64,000 bases of DNA from assembly GCF_024586455.1 (NCBI RefSeq), contig NC_065920.1, positions 78,670,215 through 78,734,214 on the forward strand. The letters run 5' to 3'. Shown piece by piece: positions 1-12,004 of this stretch. A program made the translations under genes and the position numbers. Source of the stretch: Bactrocera neohumeralis. Taxonomy: Eukaryota > Arthropoda > Insecta > Diptera > Tephritidae. Every line of letters starts with the position of its first letter. Positions within the stretch are counted from its first letter, which is position 1. The notes below the pieces were generated by a model, which saw nothing but the letters and a program-made list of their open reading frames with translations, did no database searches and was not told where the DNA came from.

Positions 1-215
1 TTGAAGTAGAAGACAATATCTTTATTAATTTCAGTGGAAGCGAATTGGCAGATATTGTCTTCACCTATTTAAGGATTCATTAGAATAACCTCTTATAGCT
101 TTAAATATTATATATATTTTATTATTATTAGAGATAAAAGCAGACTTCTGTAAGCCAGAAGCCAATATTCTTAAAATATAGCACCTAGCCATCTTAAGGT
201 GTTGTACCTACTTGC
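1..215. other. Unassigned AT-rich sequence at left edge
   Basis: No reading frame, repeat or motif that I can name. It adjoins the truncated 3' side of the mariner fragment that follows, so it may hold the junction of that insertion. Confidence 0.3.
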
Positions 216-705
216 AAGTCTGAAAAAACGCTTCAGAAATAGAATTCATGTGATACCCAATCATCGAGCTTATTTTTGTAGCCGGCCTTTTTGAATTGGT
301 TTAGAATAGTTTTACGATGAATGTTAAGTTCCTTAGCGATGTCATGGCTGCTTTTGCGACGGTCTTGGTCAATCTTTTCCATAATGTCATCGACTTTTTC
401 AACGATAAATCGACCAGAACTGGGTGCATTTTTCACATTGAAATTTCCAGAACGGAAGCGAGCGAACCATTGTTGTGCTATACGAACTGATACAGCATCG
501 TCTCCGTAAACTTCACAAATTTCAGTGGTGATTAGTGGCATTCTTCCCGTTTTTATACAAAACTTAAAAAATATAGCGAATTTCTTCATTATTTCGACAA
601 ATGTTTAAACAGTTGTAACTTTTTTTCAACTTCTCTGAATTTGGTTAAACGAAGCTTAAAATCTCACGACTTACAAAACGGTGTTTAAAGTTATGGGTGT
701 TAGTA
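216..705 (-). mobile_element. Mariner transposase N-terminal fragment (mellifera-type)
   Basis: The minus strand holds an open frame at 233-589 (118 residues) that reads as the DNA-binding half of a mariner transposase. It has the first helix-turn-helix around the EICEVYGDDAVSVRIAQQWF motif and a second around SHDIAKELNIHRKTILNQ, then ends near the linker. The catalytic DD34D domain is absent, so the piece cannot be active. Upstream (589-705) it matches the 5' untranslated part of the miniature elements at 26061 and 55226, but neither terminal repeat survives. Related copies lie at 60098 and 16055. The lineage call rests on recalled resemblance to mellifera-subfamily proteins; the family call (mariner, HTH_48 type) is firmer. 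Confidence 0.85.
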
Positions 706-734
706 AGGTTAGTTTAGATGCCGGTTACTTGGCC

Positions 735-2270
735 TGGGGAAGGGATCACACCTAGGGTACCGGTTTACCCATTTACGCAAAACAAATCTGCTAAGATATT
801 TTATTTTTATTTTGATATTTCATCCTCCCCCCTCTCATTCAGTGAGTATTTCCCTCCCATGCCTAACCGGAAGGTATGTTAGCAGAAAAACGACAACTAG
901 GGCAACTTTTGGCGTCCTGGTAATCCAAATATTTTGGAAATCAAAGTGTGACAGCCGATTGAGAGCCGATTATTTTAAGTTAAAAATATCTTATAAATAT
1001 CCTTATATCTTAGAAACTGCTCGGTTTATCAAGCTTTCGAAAAATATTTTCAAATATAAATAACTTTCAAAATGGTAGGAAGATTTCTGTAGAAAAATGC
1101 GTTCTTCGATTTATGAGCTACTTTTATATAATATTTTGAGCTAAATTTACTGCGATATCAAAATTTCATAAATCTCTCTATTATAGAGATAATTGTCTCG
1201 GAATATTAATAAAATGTGGCAATTTATTTTACGGATTTCGGTTGAGGAATGAAACTTTTAATAATTCTCCCACCAAAGTCCAGCTGTGTTCATTTCCAAA
1301 GCTCTACTGTTGAATTTACAAGCTGCACAGTTATCTCTTCGGGCAATTCAATAAGATTGAATTGAATTAAATTACCTAAGAAATGGCGAAGCCATTAAGC
1401 AATTTTATCACACCATGCGCTCAAACAGAAACAATTACGCGAACCTCAAAAAAAAATAACAAATAAATAGCAAAGTAAAAGCAAAACAAAAGCAGGCAAT
1501 AAAATGAACATGAAACAAGAAACGTGAAGTGAAAATATTCATTCGTAAAAAATAATGCCCCAAAATAAGATATATATAAAATTTGGGCGCAAACATTTTC
1601 GTCTTCATTGTGGTACAAAACGTGTATTGTGGTTGTAATGAAATTTTATGTCTTTGCCATGTTGACCTACGACCCGGCGGATAACGGGCAGTCGAACAGC
1701 TGCCTCGCAAGGAAACGCATTCAATTTGCCAGACGCGTCCTTTATCCTGCAGGAGGCCTGAACACGAAGAAGGCCGTGCAATCATTAACCAAAATGAAAG
1801 GAAATGAAAGAAGCACACATTCATACACAAGGTATATGTGTTAATAAGTGCGGGTATGTTTGTATTTTGTGTGGGCGGACGATGTTAAGCAAAGATATGT
1901 ATAGCTAAAGTTATTCATCCTGCGCGAAAAGGTGCGAATTAAGTGAATACACTGTGTCTTTTACATTCATCAATTCTTGAGAGTCTGAAAAGCGGCTGAG
2001 TGCTGCTTCCGTAGGAGGAAAGGGGCTTTGTGGACGTACATGAGCTCTTAAAATGCTAAAGTATAAGGTATCAAAAATTCACAGAGTTGGGTAACGTGTT
2101 GATATACTTAACGTTTCCTAGAAAAACAGTTACGTAAATATTATATATGTAGTGACTGTACGTACATAAGTTTATGAAATTGTTTAAGCAAACTAAAATA
2201 AAAACGAGAAAAACCTTAACTTCGGTTGTATGGAAGCTACAATACCCTTTATAAATACAAAAAATTCCTA
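735..2270. other. No gene seen; unique AT-rich sequence
   Basis: Scanned on both strands. Only short frames with low-complexity composition are present, none with a recognisable motif. Confidence 0.4.
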
Positions 2271-2274
2271 ACAA

Positions 2275-2335
2275 GAAATTCGATCGGTCAGTTTGCATAC
2301 TAGCAGATTGCGCTGTTGCTTTGGACAATAAATCT
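2275..2335 (-). repeat. Short copy of dispersed repeat Y
   Basis: On the minus strand the words CAAACTGACCGATCG, after GCAATCTGC, resemble the ACAAACTGAACGATCGG core of the repeat best seen at 63705-64000. Confidence 0.5.
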
Positions 2336-2339
2336 TGCC

Positions 2340-2575
2340 AACTTAGATATGGGTGGGGTGGAGTCCTTGGAGAAGAGGTGCAGTGAGCTCTTCAACGTAT
2401 GGATCATAGTTTAAGGGAAAAGTGGGAAAGGATTCTTCTGTCGGGAGCTCTCAACTCTTGTTTCAGACTACCAGATCATTAAGGTGTCTTTCAAGTTATT
2501 TAGTTAGTAAGGTAGCAGCAGAAGTGCGGCGTCTTTTAGGGAGACACAAAGAGTGCAACTAAGCAAACAGGACTT
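2340..2575 (+). mobile_element. Non-LTR retrotransposon RNase H, 5' half (interrupted)
   Basis: Plus-strand frames carry the start of the RNase H domain found at the end of I/R1-like ORF2 proteins. Recognisable words are GKVGKGFFCRELS near 2418-2450, then KVAAEVRRLLGRH near 2510-2550. Stops and frameshifts break the sequence. The domain resumes on the other side of the mariner at 2576-3358, at 3370 onwards, so the two halves were one insertion later split by a DNA transposon. Similar RNase H relics occur at 31640, 34290, 40554 and 51510. Confidence 0.65.
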
Positions 2576-3358
2576 AAAAAAACAGAACAAATGGTTTTTT
2601 CGGCAAAATCAATTTATTTTATTCAAAATAGTCTCCTTCTACTTCAATACAGCTTTTTGCACGGTCCAAAACCATATCGAACGAATGTTTTAGCTCGTTG
2701 ACCGGTATGGCCGCCAGTATGCCGGTGCAAGCCTTTTGAATGACCTCTACGTCCACATAACGCTGCATGGATGCATTCAATGCATTTTTCCGAAAAAGAC
2801 GAAGTCGCACGGTGCCATATCACCACATTTCGTCACCAGTCACAATATTGTAAAGGAAGTTTTTGTCCCTTTTGACCTCTTTAATGAAGTCCTTCGAATG
2901 TTGGATTCTGAGCAATTTTTGGTCGTCAGTCAATTTGTGCGAAACAAACAGTTTCGATGGAATTTCCGGTGATCACAGATTTTGCTTGGCCCACATGTTG
3001 ATCGGCATTTATGTCCTCACGACCGCTTTGAAAACGTTGAAACCACTCCTGCACTCTGCTACAGGATAGGCAATTATCACCATTAACTTGTTTCATCAAT
3101 TGAAACGTTTCGGTAAAAGTTTTGCCAATTGTAAAGCAAAATTTAATGTTGGCTCGAAGCTCATTTTCGCACCGATAACACAAACATACTGACACTTAAA
3201 ACGCAATAACTTCACTTCCAATCAATGAAATGTCATGAAATCATCACTAGACAATCGGTAAAGATAGAAGATGCTAACGCACCAGTCGACATATAGATGG
3301 CGCCACCAGAGGGCGGTAGATTCAAAAATTCTATATGCCTTGGAACGCACCTTGTATA
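2576..3358 (-). mobile_element. Decayed, internally deleted mariner (nested)
   Basis: The minus strand begins at 3195 with a mariner DNA-binding domain (IKFCFTIGKTFTETFQLMKQ, then SRVQEWFQRFQSGREDIN). It continues with LTDDQKLLRIQHSKDFIKEV and the first catalytic-Asp motif VTGDEMW near 2830. It then jumps to the C-terminal end (AFN-type segment, KSCIEVEGDYFE at about 2620). The middle of the catalytic domain, with the second Asp, is missing, and stops are present, so it is a dead copy. The right edge reads TTGGAACGCACCTTGTA, a plausible terminal-repeat relic. It sits inside the non-LTR RNase H sequence at 2340-4025. It belongs to a mariner lineage different from the copies at 233 and 60098. 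Confidence 0.85.
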
Positions 3359-4025
3359 CATTCACTCCGATAGAAGAGCTACTATACAGACCTCGAGCAC
3401 GCTGACGGTGAGCTCTAAAGCTAGTCAAGAAGTTCATGACCTCACTAGCAAATAAAATTTGTCTGGATGTCTGGTCACAGCGGAATCGTTGGAAACTGTA
3501 AAGCCGATGAGCTTGCTAGAAAGGGCACCCTTATCCAAATCCCGTCGGTTGGGAACGAGCAGGTAATCGTCGTGGACTTGGGTGCTGAATCCACGGATCT
3601 CGCGCGAACTCAGTAAAGATTGGTCAGCAATCTGCATTTGTGGAGATGCGAAAGAAAGAAATGACGGGTGTCCTAACTGGACATTGTCCAATTGGCACCC
3701 ACATGTGAGGCTAAAGATTTTAGATGACGCAACTTGTCAAAGTTGCAGGGAGGAAGATAAGGTGGACACTTTTAGACTTCTAGACACTTTTTCTTTGACT
3801 GTCCAGATTTCGCCAGACTAAGTATGAAGCATCTTGATTTCCATACATTCGACGAACCCGGCGATATTGTTGGAGTAGATATTAGCCAGGATATTAATTT
3901 GTCGCTGGCTCTGACTTTGAGGAAGATATTTCGTTAGGTGAAATACAAGCACTTGACTCCGATCGTACAATTTGTTCCTAAAGTGAGAGAAACAGACGCG
4001 TGAAAAATTTGAGATCGGTATCACT
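3359..4025 (+). mobile_element. Non-LTR retrotransposon RNase H, 3' half and zinc-knuckle end
   Basis: Plus-strand frames resume the RNase H domain with YIHSDRRATIQ, then the hallmark SGHSGIVGNCKADELARKGT at 3469-3530. The C-terminal Cys-rich segment follows (HVRLKILDDATCQSCREED, 3700-3760). It ends with a decayed stretch containing FDCPDFARLS in a shifted frame. These are the usual last domains of I/R1/Jockey-like ORF2 proteins. At least three frame breaks show that it is a relic. The same Cys-rich end recurs in the minus strand at 51510-51760. Confidence 0.8.
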
Positions 4026-6465
4026 AAGACTCAGGGACTAGTTTGCGTATATACATACAGATACAGGGGCATTGCTTATTTGACTTAGCTCGTCACGCTG
4101 ATCATTTATATATACTTCATAGGGTCCCTGACGTTTCCTTTTATGATGTAATGATGATGTAATAAACTGACTTAGTTCTCATAGCCTCCGACACCGACTT
4201 CAGCATTTATCGTTTACGAATTGCCTGGACTAAGCGAAAAATATTTATATTAAAAGCGTGGTCCAAGCTTACACAAAGCCATTACTGCTATTTCTAACAT
4301 CCAGTTTGCACGTTTACAAATAATTCGAATTGTTGCCTGTAATATCGAAAAATGTGATGAAATATTAAGGCACAGACTGCGAAGAGGGCGAAATCCCTGA
4401 ACTTGTTTGAGCATTAAGCAGCAACATCAGGTCGAACAGAGCCCAACGTTAGCGAGCATATGTATTTATGTTCTTGTTTCGCATAGCATATGTTTTCCAA
4501 CAAGTTCCGCCTGGCAACCCTCCTTTTCCGTGAATAAATTCATTTCGGTAAACTTATCCGCTTACACAATAGGCCTTTATGCTGCTTTGTTTTCGAGCAT
4601 TTTCTCATTTTATGTATGTTGTACTTAATTTCTCACACCTAAGCGGCTATTTGGCGCCTGACATGACTTTATTACTTAATATGTTCGGTGCATAGCCCCG
4701 CAAAGACCCCAAATACCCGCATATTCAATTTGGCGTTCGGGTGTGTGTTGTATGTGCTTATAGAGTCGGTTGTGTGAGCCGGGATTGCCGGGTGCCGACA
4801 TTGGCCAGCTGCCGCCTTTTACGCCTACGCATAAGTTTTTGTTCTTACTACAATTCTTTTATTTCGCCTAAATCACAATCTTCACCTTGTAGTCGGCATT
4901 ATCAATCCACCGGCCGTACCCGGCAAATCCATTCACAGCATCAGTGGCGTATGCGTGCCGCCAATAATGTTATTGAGTTGGCATTATGTTGGCCTAATTC
5001 TAAGTGGGCGCTTCATTGTGGATTGACTTATTATTGGCACTCATGGAGTGCCGTTAGTGGTGGTGCTGGCGACTTAACGATGACTGTTTTATGTATTCGC
5101 ACGCTCTTAGCTGCTTTCGGAAGTGGCAAGGCGTTGACTAACGGTAGATTACCATGCTTACAGAGCATTTTGGGACTATATTTTGTGCGATGCGGATTTA
5201 TTTCTCGTATTTTGTTGTGTGCCAAGTGTTTTTTGTTTGGTTTGTTCGTTGTGATTCAATATTCCAGATATTGAGATTGCACACTTTGGGCAGTGTGCGT
5301 GAGTATAACTGTACATAATTTTATTTGTGATATTATGCGGGAAAGTGTGCAAGTGGGAGAATTGATATTATTTTTTGTTTATGGACATGACCTCTATAAT
5401 AACTCAAAACGCACCCTACCAATGAAAAGAAGAAAACAGCCTCGGTTGAGAGAGTCTTCTTTGTAGGACCGTCATCCCTTCAAAAAGTTGACTAAAATAG
5501 AGCAAACCTTTATACTCTTGTTTGGTTTAAACTCTATGTCTGTGTACAAAATAGTATTTATTCTAAGAGACTCTGTAGCTGAATTTATGGTTACATGAAT
5601 AGTCTAAAGCAACAAAAAATAGAAGTCTTTACACAAACGGGGGAAAAATATTCTTCTTATTCCACGTTTTTGTTTGTTTTCCCCCTAAATTGCCCATATT
5701 ATAGCCTTGCATACCCTAATCACTTTTGTTTCAAATCATTGGCTTGAAAAAAAATTACAAGTATATGTCGTTTTTGTTGTGTTTATCAACAACAATTCAA
5801 AGACTGCCTTGCTATCATAAATATGAATTATGTTCTAGTGTTTGTGTGAAGAGAATTGGCGAGTTCCAAACAGGTGGTGCTGAACATCTAAAAGTTTCTG
5901 CCCTAAATGGTCTCATGTGTATTATAAAAAAGGTGAGTGAATACATGTTGTCGATATCATGTTTACCGGAAGTTTTCAACAGCCCAAAATATGCAGCGTT
6001 TAATGATGTTTGGGTTGGCGGGATGTAATTACGTTAGCCGAACAAAGGAACATTTTACGAAAAATAGTTTCTGAATAACATTGAATGGAAAGCGCCGAAC
6101 TAGAGTTTGTGTTGGGCAACAATTTTCTATAGAATTTCAAAGGTTGACTACACTTTATTAACATTCATTTAAGTCCCTGTTAGTAGAGTGATTGCCCTAT
6201 ATTACTGCCCTTAAACAGTATTCAATATTCTATTAAACATCTCGTTATCAACGTGTGCTCACAATGGTGGCTATAACCATATCGTCGATGAATAAAGAGT
6301 ACTTTTGAAAGTAAAGTTAGACAAATCTTATGTAACAACCCTGTAGTGAAATCAACTAGTTATTAGTACTTTACAACTAGTTTAGTGACTTATGACAACT
6401 AAGTCGTCTTTTTTATATAGAAAACTAGTAGTTTTGGCGTAATCATTGGAGATTAGTAGAATTTG
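4026..6465. other. No gene seen; single-copy-looking sequence
   Basis: It holds one chance frame of 177 codons (4741-5274, plus), rich in Cys, Ser and Leu with no motif, and a short match to repeat X near 5423-5457 (GAAGAAAACAGCCTC, also at 22556). Nothing else is supported. Confidence 0.4.
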
Positions 6466-6469
6466 TTTC

Positions 6470-7300
6470 GAAAAATTCCACTTTATACCAGTTTTAATAA
6501 GTGGTAAGAATTGTTGAAAATTAGCGCGGAATTGCTGACCACATGAAATAATTCAAGGGAGATGATAAGTTTCTGTTCTGATTTGATTGTGATAACTTTT
6601 GGCTTTATCCGTTTAGACCAGTTCAAAAAAGAAATAATTTAGCATAAGCAAGTTTTTATTCAGAAATATTTATTTAAGATGATACGCTTTCGTTCGGAAA
6701 ACTTACCAGTTTATACCAGTCCTAAAAAGTGGTAAGAATTGTTGAAATGTAGCGCGAAATCGCTGACCACATAAAATAATTCATGATAAGTTTTTGGCCT
6801 TACCCGTTTAGACCAGTTCAAAAAATGATAAGAAGTTTCTTTTGAAATATGTATAGCACATAACTACTAACCACATGAAATAATTCATGTGGTTTGATAA
6901 GTTTTTGTTCAGATGCCTTTTCGGTTTAGACCAGTTCAAAAAATGGTAAGAGTTCCTTTTGGAACAAAGTACATAGCCACTGGTCATAGAAATAATTCTG
7001 CAAGATGACAAGGTTGTTTCCAAAAGCCTTACTAGTTTAGACCAGTTAGAAAAACTGGTCAAAGTTACGTGCTTGAAACTATTGACCGCATGAGATAATT
7101 GCTTAACAGTTTATACCTATTAAAAAAATAGCAAATTATTATTGCAGAGTGCAGTACAAAGAGACTGACAGTCCTTGCCGGTTTAGACCAGTTCAAAAAA
7201 GTTAAGTAGTTCCTTTCGGAACGACTGACTAAACAAAATAGTTCTACAAGATTTCGTTCAAAAACTTAACTGTATAAACTGCTATTAAAAACGGTAAAAC
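6470..7300. repeat. Diverged tandem array, unit of about 100 bp
   Basis: The core GTTTAGACCAGTTCAAAAAA recurs at 6611, 6806, 6924, 7035 (variant) and about 7181. Weaker forms (GTTTATACCAG and similar) lie at 6482, 6709, 7108 and 7269, a spacing of roughly 70-130 bp. Between cores, the phrases CCACATGAAATAATTCA, GATAAGTTTTTG and GGTAAGARTTGTTG also repeat. This is an old, degraded satellite or minisatellite. The frame on the minus strand at 6808-7062 only reflects the repetition. Confidence 0.85.
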
Positions 7301-7309
7301 ACGTATTGT

Positions 7310-9865
7310 TGTTGCACAGTTGTCCCAATTTTTTCCTTCCGATTTGTTGAGTAGTGTAATTGGTATAAGAGTAATGTTTGCGCTGTTGCATTTCTGCCTA
7401 GAATTTCTAGCTGTAAACAGTTATATTGCTCAACTAAAGGTAAACCTGCTGGCATGAAATACGTGTACGCGTATGAAAAGCCTGCATGCCTCCATAAACA
7501 TTTACCCAACGGATCGAGTAGGCATAACCAATGAGTTTGAAGAATGTTGCTTACCGCATTTTGTGAGCTTTTGAAATAAGTTCTGCATTATTAAAACCTC
7601 GCAGGCGGAATACTTAAAATTACACAAAACATGTATGCATTGTTTGGAGAGTTTCAAAACACCGTTACATGCCAAATATCTATACTCGGTTCAATGATAT
7701 AAGAAGGCGTGTAGTGTTCTATTACTATTTGTGAATTAATACGGTACAGTGAGCTATGAAATGCGGATTTGGTTTCATTTCATAGCATTTCAAAGCGAAA
7801 GCTTTACATTAGCAGGCATATTCTCGTTTATGTTAACAATATAGGTGAAAAGACCATTCAATACAAAATGCAAATGGAGCGGTAATTTAGCATTTTGGAT
7901 TACATTTGATTTCTATTCATGCACTTGCAACTTTATTATGTGGAACATGCTTTCCAAAACTCCATAATTCCATAAATCGTTAAGCAGATACACAATTAAT
8001 TCATATCTCTAATTATAGCAGAAAGAGCGGAATTTCATTTTGCCAGTTTTCTTTTTTCTCTATCGATTTTACAAACATATGTATATATGTATGTACATAT
8101 ATGCTACAATTAAAATTCCACTAAACGAAAACTCTTGACGAGATTAAGGCAAAGCATACAAATTAAATTCTATAGACGCTTGCAGTTTTCTGGCGTTCGT
8201 TGAACTTCGTTTTGTAAGCGTCATAAATGAATTCGCTGAATGACTGACCGACAATTGGCTTTCGATATCAATATTCTGAAACCTGACGAGGTTATAATTG
8301 GAATGCATTAAGAAGCAAAAAACAATAATAATTTGTGAATTTAATCAAAACGGTTGAAGGGCAGTTTGATCGGCAGAGATAAAGAAGGTGTAGAAGAGCG
8401 CGGAAAATGAAAGCTGTGCGAATTAAAACTCCAAATAGCGGGAAGTGTGGCCGTCATAAAAATGGGAAAGCATGAAACGAAAAGGAAAATAAAAATATGC
8501 GGAAATTTTGTCGAAAATTGCAAGGAGAATTTCGGCGCTGAGCATTTAAATTTTAGATGCGAAATAGAAAAAGCGGAAAATTATTTCACAAGCAAACAGG
8601 CAGGTGTAAAGGAAAACGAAACCAATTTCGATGATAGCTGGCAGCCGGAAAGATAAGTGCGCATACAGACAAAACTGACGCAAGGAAGACAGATCGAAAG
8701 GACAGCGCTGCTCTGCAGTAAGGACCGCGGGCAAGGAGCAGCTTTTGCAATTTTAATTATGAATTGAACGGCAGAGAAACCCGCATTCGAAAAACAATTA
8801 ATTTGCGCGACACAACTGAAAAGCCGAAATGAGTGAAATGAGAAATCGAAAAGCATGAAAAATAAAGTGGCGGCAAGGTAATTTTCCCGATAAGAGGCAA
8901 GAAAAATAAATTACATTGTAATGAAGTGTTGACGGTGGAAAAGTACTGAGACAAATGTGTGCAAAATATTATTTTCTCTTTAAAATCGCAGTTGTGGATG
9001 CTGCTTCGAAGGGTCATGAATTTAAGAAAGCTGCTAATTTGTTTAAAAAGTTAAAAGTTATTGAGAAATGTGAGTCGCTGATATTTCTTGATATCGATAT
9101 TCTCGCTTAAATAAAGCTTGAAGTAAAATAGTTTAAGAAAATTAAAAATTTAAACGAGTTTCGTGTGCTTAAAGCAACAACAGTTTGCAACGTATTAAAA
9201 TGCCAGGCACGTGGGTGAAAATTACACACGCTTCAGCGCAATTCCTTTTCATCAGACATCAGCGATGGCAGAGGTCAGTGTGCGACGATACACACGAGCA
9301 GCAGCGGCATAAATCGTTTGCTTGACAAAAGAACGCAGCCACGAGTGGACTTGGGTTAGACGGTGTGTTCTCCGAAACGTACGTACATGTAGCCACAAAA
9401 ATCAGCAATCAACCGATTGATTCCGGATGATGGAATGCCGTCGACAAAGGTGACTTAATCAAGTGCGGCACCTGCGGACTGGGTGTGCAGTTTGGCGGCT
9501 CAGTAGACCGTCAAAATCTGACGAGTTTACTTTTGTAAATTGCTTTGCGTTGAGCTTTTGTGTTAACAGAAGCGTCTCTTTGTACAAGCATTACTCAACC
9601 AGAAATGAGCACATACGAGTTGTGTACGAAATGGTTACATATTGTAGTATATTATTTATTGAGATTATATACAGACGTAAATCCCAGCATTAGCAGTTAC
9701 ACAAAATTACATAATAATTATTATAAATTATAATTTGACAGTTTCTTTGTGTAACATCTCCACTCTAGTTCTTTAAAACTTTGACCTTGGAATGGAGATA
9801 TAAAAAAGCGGGCATTAATGAAGTTGAGATTTGAACTCTGAGACAATTTGAGCTGGTTGAAATTA
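7310..9865. other. No gene seen
   Basis: Unique AT-rich sequence. Several overlapping frames of 60-90 codons at 8340-9020 on both strands have no motifs and no shared phase with splice signals. Confidence 0.4.
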
Positions 9866-9910
9866 GTAGTTATACCCTGAAAAGGGAATGTTACTTAGGC
9901 AAGTAGGAGT

Positions 9911-10192
9911 GCTGTTGTTTCATTTTCATTGAGAGCGTTTCTACGTGGCGGGTCCCAAACCCAGCGCACAATCCTGGGGAGGGATGTTTCGCCTTCTCAT
10001 TTTACCTCCCCTTCAAACGGATATTCTTTGGCTACCTAGAGGATACTTGGTCTAGGACCGGAAGTCCTGAGCTGCTTGAACCAAATGTAAAAGAATCGTT
10101 TCTGGCCACTCCCAAGTGAATGCGAATCAGAGAACTTTCCTCACTTGGGTGAACTTCTATACATGACTTATTCTCCTGGTTGCTCATCTCTC
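9911..10192 (+). repeat. Dispersed repeat X, copy 1
   Basis: Contains GGGATGTTTCGCCTTCTCA (9981-10000), then CCTTCAAACGGATATTC, GGACCGGAAGTCCTGAGCTGCTT and ACTTGGGTGAACTTCTA. The same ordered words occur at 35479-35690 (plus) and, inverted, at 22395-22600. No coding frame is shared by the three copies. Family not identified. Confidence 0.75.
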
Positions 10193-10194
10193 GG

Positions 10195-10350
10195 ACCGTC
10201 GATATCCGACAACAATATCAAGTGACGAGATATCTTCACAATATTTGTCATGGCTTATTGTCTAAGGCAATAATGCAATCTCTGAAGAAATTGATTAAAT
10301 CGAGTCACTATAGCATATAGCTGCCGGACGAATTAATGAAGCAATCAGAT
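10195..10350 (+). repeat. Dispersed repeat Y, 3' portion
   Basis: Carries GACGAGATATCTTCACAATATTTG, then CAATCTCTGAAGAAATTGATTAAATCG and CACTATAGCATATAGCTGCC. These phrases match what I know as a very common intergenic repeat of higher flies, also present at 63705-64000 and 38540-38600. Confidence 0.6.
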
Positions 10351-10359
10351 CCTTTTCGA

Positions 10360-12000
10360 GTTAATGAAGCAATTTCCACTTTGTAGCTGGGCCCTCTTCT
10401 TTATATACTATTCAGCAGAAGTATTTTCGGATTATTTAGCCAAAATATTCTCCCCATATGATACACACGTAGATTATCCTACTGCTTCTAGTCAAGTTAA
10501 TGATTCACTTTCTCCAAAAATATACTCAAAAAGTAGTGGGTTAAGTGAAATAAATATAAAGAAAATTAATGATCTGAATAGGTATTTCTTTAAACTGAAG
10601 TTCAAATCATACTCTTATATTTAAGAAACTACAAAAGTATAGCCAAAAGTAAAGTCAAAGTTTGTACTTTAGCATACAAACTTGGCGCTGCTAGCGTAAG
10701 CGTATTGTTTGTGAATTGTCTGCTTACTGAAATATTAAGTGGGTGGCTTAGTTGGCTTTACGTCTCCTGAGGAAAGACGACCAAACTAAGGCAATTAAAG
10801 GATATAAATTAAATATAAGAAAATTTAGCTACTCAAAGTTGCGGCAGTAAGCGTACTGCAACGAAAGCGCTTCAATAGACGGCAGTCACTAGAGAAGCTG
10901 TCGCTAATGTACCAGCCAGCTACACTCAGCACAATAACCGTGTGGAGACATTTGAGTAGATGGGCGTCTATCAAGAGGCGGTGACGAATTAGCACGACAC
11001 TTTGACGACGGTTTGCTGTTCGCCCGAAATTCAATTGACAGCGTGGAAAATTGATGCAATTAATACGAAATTGAGTTAGTTGGTTGCTTTTGATAAGCGA
11101 TTATAATGATAATACTATGTCGGCTATTCAAGTATAGTAGAAATATTAAAGACTGCGTTTGAAAGAAATATATTCAAAAATATTTTCTTTTAAGTATAAT
11201 TTTAAATATTTTTGAGTGTCAAATATTCTTGCCACATTTGGCTTTATCGAAATTTATTGTATTTAAACAAAAATAATTGTAGTGAGTGGTCACAGAATGA
11301 GTGACATTTCATAACTAAATGCATGTGTAGTATATTTGCCTGCGAAAGTAAATATTCCAATATGTTGCAAGCGAAAAGCAATTACCTTAATTGAAATGCC
11401 AAAATGAAAAGGCATGTGAGACGTGGTGCTTTTGAGTAGTAAGAATCAATACCGAGTATCAATTGCAGTATTTGCTCAACTATTTCCTTTAAAGCCATTC
11501 GAAATTGCCGTCAATCAAAGTGAAGGCACCTCGGCGTATGAGCAACGTGTAACAGGCTGCTGGAACATGTGTTGTGTTCGATACGCGCAGGGAGTAGATA
11601 GTTGCTCATTTACGATGTGTGTGTTTATTTTATGTGTTGATTCTGGTAAATTATTTAAATTATATAAATAATTGTAGAATTGCAGGTAAAAGTCATTCAT
11701 TTCTTTTGCTATTAAAATTCTTTGATAAAAATTTAAAATATTTACTATAAGCAAGAATTAAATTGTGTTAAGTTCATTACAATTTTCCTTCATATGGCTT
11801 ACAAAGTATATGGTTTAAGTCTTCAAATTTCTAGGATTTCTCTTATATTCAACAACAATTTATCAAATTTTCTGTGCGCGACGCGTCAATGTGAACAGCT
11901 AAATTTACATCGGCGCCTTCACTTATGCATTTGTTCAAACATGTGTAAACATATACACACGAATGTGCGCTGTAGGAAAAAATAATAGTATTACATATAT
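10360..12000. other. No gene seen
   Basis: AT-rich. Short frames only, without motifs. Confidence 0.4.
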
Positions 12001-12004
12001 TTGG

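Noticed and set aside
4741..5274. 177-codon plus-strand frame
   Set aside because: Composition is random-looking (Cys, Ser, Leu), there is no domain or signal, and there are no splice sites in phase with anything.
6470..7300. tRNA or structured RNA cluster
   Set aside because: The repeated core has no cloverleaf or box A/B arrangement; it is a degenerate tandem repeat.
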